Source of the DNA: Crocinitomicaceae bacterium
GTDB lineage: Bacteria > Bacteroidota > Bacteroidia > Flavobacteriales_D > Crocinitomicaceae
Direction: 5' to 3'
DNA: 64,000 nucleotides
NCBI GenBank assembly: GCA_023957475.1
Contig: JAMLHA010000003.1
Span: 124,001-188,000, forward strand
The notes under the pieces were generated by a model. That model was not told the DNA's origin, did not search any database, and was given only the letters and a program-made list of their open reading frames with translations. Shown here piece after piece: positions 63,081 through 64,000 of this stretch. The position numbers and the translations under genes are program-made. The first letter of the stretch is position 1. The number at the start of each line of letters is the position of its first letter.

Positions 63081-64000
63081 CTATTTATTTACAACAAGCT
63101 TTTGTATAATGATAGCATCATCTTTTTTGATTTCTACAAGATAAACTCCACTTGCGAAATCAGTTAACATGATTTTTTCTTCTATACTTGTTTTTTCATT
63201 AAGGTACACTAACTTACCAGCTGGATCAAACATTTTTAATGAAGCTTCCAACGGTAAATTTGCTATTGTAACAAACTCATTTGCTGGATTAGGGAAAATC
63301 GTGATTTCACCATTGTTCACTAAATCTTCCAAACCTAAACCAAGAACAGGCTTACATGCTGATGTATCAGCACATCCGTCTAGTATTACGACAACAGAAT
63401 AGTTTCCGTCAACGATTGCCGTGTAAGTTTGGCTGGTTTGACCTAAGATTGCTGAGTTGCTATTATCACAATCTAACCATTGGTAAATAGCTCCATTTTG
63501 AACAGCATTCAACACACTTCCAAACTGCGTAACAGCAACACTTGGTAATGGATTGACAACAACAGTATATGTTGAAGTTGCCGTACACAATCCATCATTG
63601 ATGCTCAATGTATAGGTACCTGCACTTGTTGGAGATGCAACTACATCAATACTTTGCATTAATGACGTGAAACCATTTGGCCCTGTCCAGCTATAAGAAG
63701 CCATACTGTTTGGATAAGCTGTCAACGAGATATCTGTTTTCTCACATACAGGTGAGTTACCTGAGATTGAAGCTGTAATTCCAGGAACAACTAAAATTTC
63801 AACAGAATCTGTTGCCGAACATCCAATTGCATTCGTAACTGTCACAAAGTATTTACCAGAATTGGTTGTAGATACACTTCCAATAATCGGATTTTGTGAC
63901 AATGAATTGAACGCTGTTGGTCCAGCCCATTGATAACTAGCGGCTCCATTTGGCGAAGCATATAAGTTTAGGATACTTCCTTCACACAATGTTGTTGCAG
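63081..64000 (-). CDS. T9SS-exported Ig-domain protein, N-terminus beyond window
   Basis: The frame is open to base 64000, so only the last ~306 residues are here. They show two Ig-like domains (ASYQWAGPTAFNSLSQNPII, ASYSWTGPNGFTSLMQSIDV), then the YQWLDCDNSNSAILGQTSQT module also seen in the 58619 protein, then a type A sorting domain (ITIFPNPANEFVTIANLP, ASGVYLVEIKKDDAIIIQKL). Expected to be exported by T9SS. The start MCEGS near the edge is only an internal Met. Confidence 0.85.
   Translation of the reverse strand, partial: ATTLCEGSILNLYASPNGAASYQWAGPTAFNSLSQNPIIGSVSTTNSGKYFVTVTNAIGCSATDSVEILVVPGITASISGNSPVCEKTDISLTAYPNSMASYSWTGPNGFTSLMQSIDVVASPTSAGTYTLSINDGLCTATSTYTVVVNPLPSVAVTQFGSVLNAVQNGAIYQWLDCDNSNSAILGQTSQTYTAIVDGNYSVVVILDGCADTSACKPVLGLGLEDLVNNGEITIFPNPANEFVTIANLPLEASLKMFDPAGKLVYLNEKTSIEEKIMLTDFASGVYLVEIKKDDAIIIQKLVVNK

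Overview
The window reads as a chromosomal piece of a low-GC Bacteroidota, most likely a flavobacterium near Crocinitomicaceae/Fluviicola; the rank is inference. Supporting signs: several type IX secretion (T9SS) cargo proteins with both kinds of C-terminal sorting domain, a PorT-like protein, bacillithiol deacetylase BshB1, a fused E1 alpha/beta 2-oxoacid dehydrogenase, DUF3127/DUF4836/DUF3109 families, a THX ribosomal protein, TAnnTTTG-type promoter elements and near absence of Shine-Dalgarno sequences.

Layout. 1-9.9 kb: housekeeping genes (purF partial, bshB1, rplS, an aspartic-protease-like protein, usp, mltG, ompA-like, trmH, THX, serC-serA). 10-17.6 kb: secreted and surface proteins, one apparently truncated, one with a palindromic element inside its sorting domain, and an outer-membrane barrel carrying Ig-like domains and eight Cys mini-repeats. 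17.7-19.9 kb: groES-groEL behind a 54-bp tandem duplication. 20-23.9 kb: a nucleotide-sugar operon (WbpA-, WbpB-, WbpD- and UXS-like). 24-32 kb: alaS, asnS, E1 fusion and two lipoproteins. 32-38.6 kb: SDR, membrane protein, DUF3109, comM-like, SUI1, a GDPD-like lipoprotein and a beta-barrel.

38.6-41.2 kb is the accessory spot: repeated palindromes, small unrecognised ORFs, a 41-codon remnant of an SpvB/TcaC-type toxin N-terminus, a RhuM-like pseudogene with an in-frame stop, a perfect 31-bp inverted repeat, then tRNA-Lys and tRNA-Cys. 42-49 kb is a leftward run: PorT, FAD oxidoreductase, DUF4836 lipoprotein, flavin reductase, DUF3127 protein with an SSB-like acidic tail, and dnaX. dnaX needs a -1 shift at an A10 run to give full-length tau. 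49.4-50 kb: rplU-rpmA, flanked by a 36-bp inverted repeat. 50.5-64 kb: a ~1985-residue repeat adhesin, rfbA plus a prenyl synthase, a seven-bladed FG-GAP-like secreted protein, three tandem tail-less SSB paralogues, and a T9SS protein running off the end.

No complete new defence or mobile system is visible. The most notable items are the dnaX slip site with its SSB-tailed neighbour, the triple ssb cluster, the decayed toxin/RhuM spot, the palindromic operator-like sites and several dispersed intergenic repeats.
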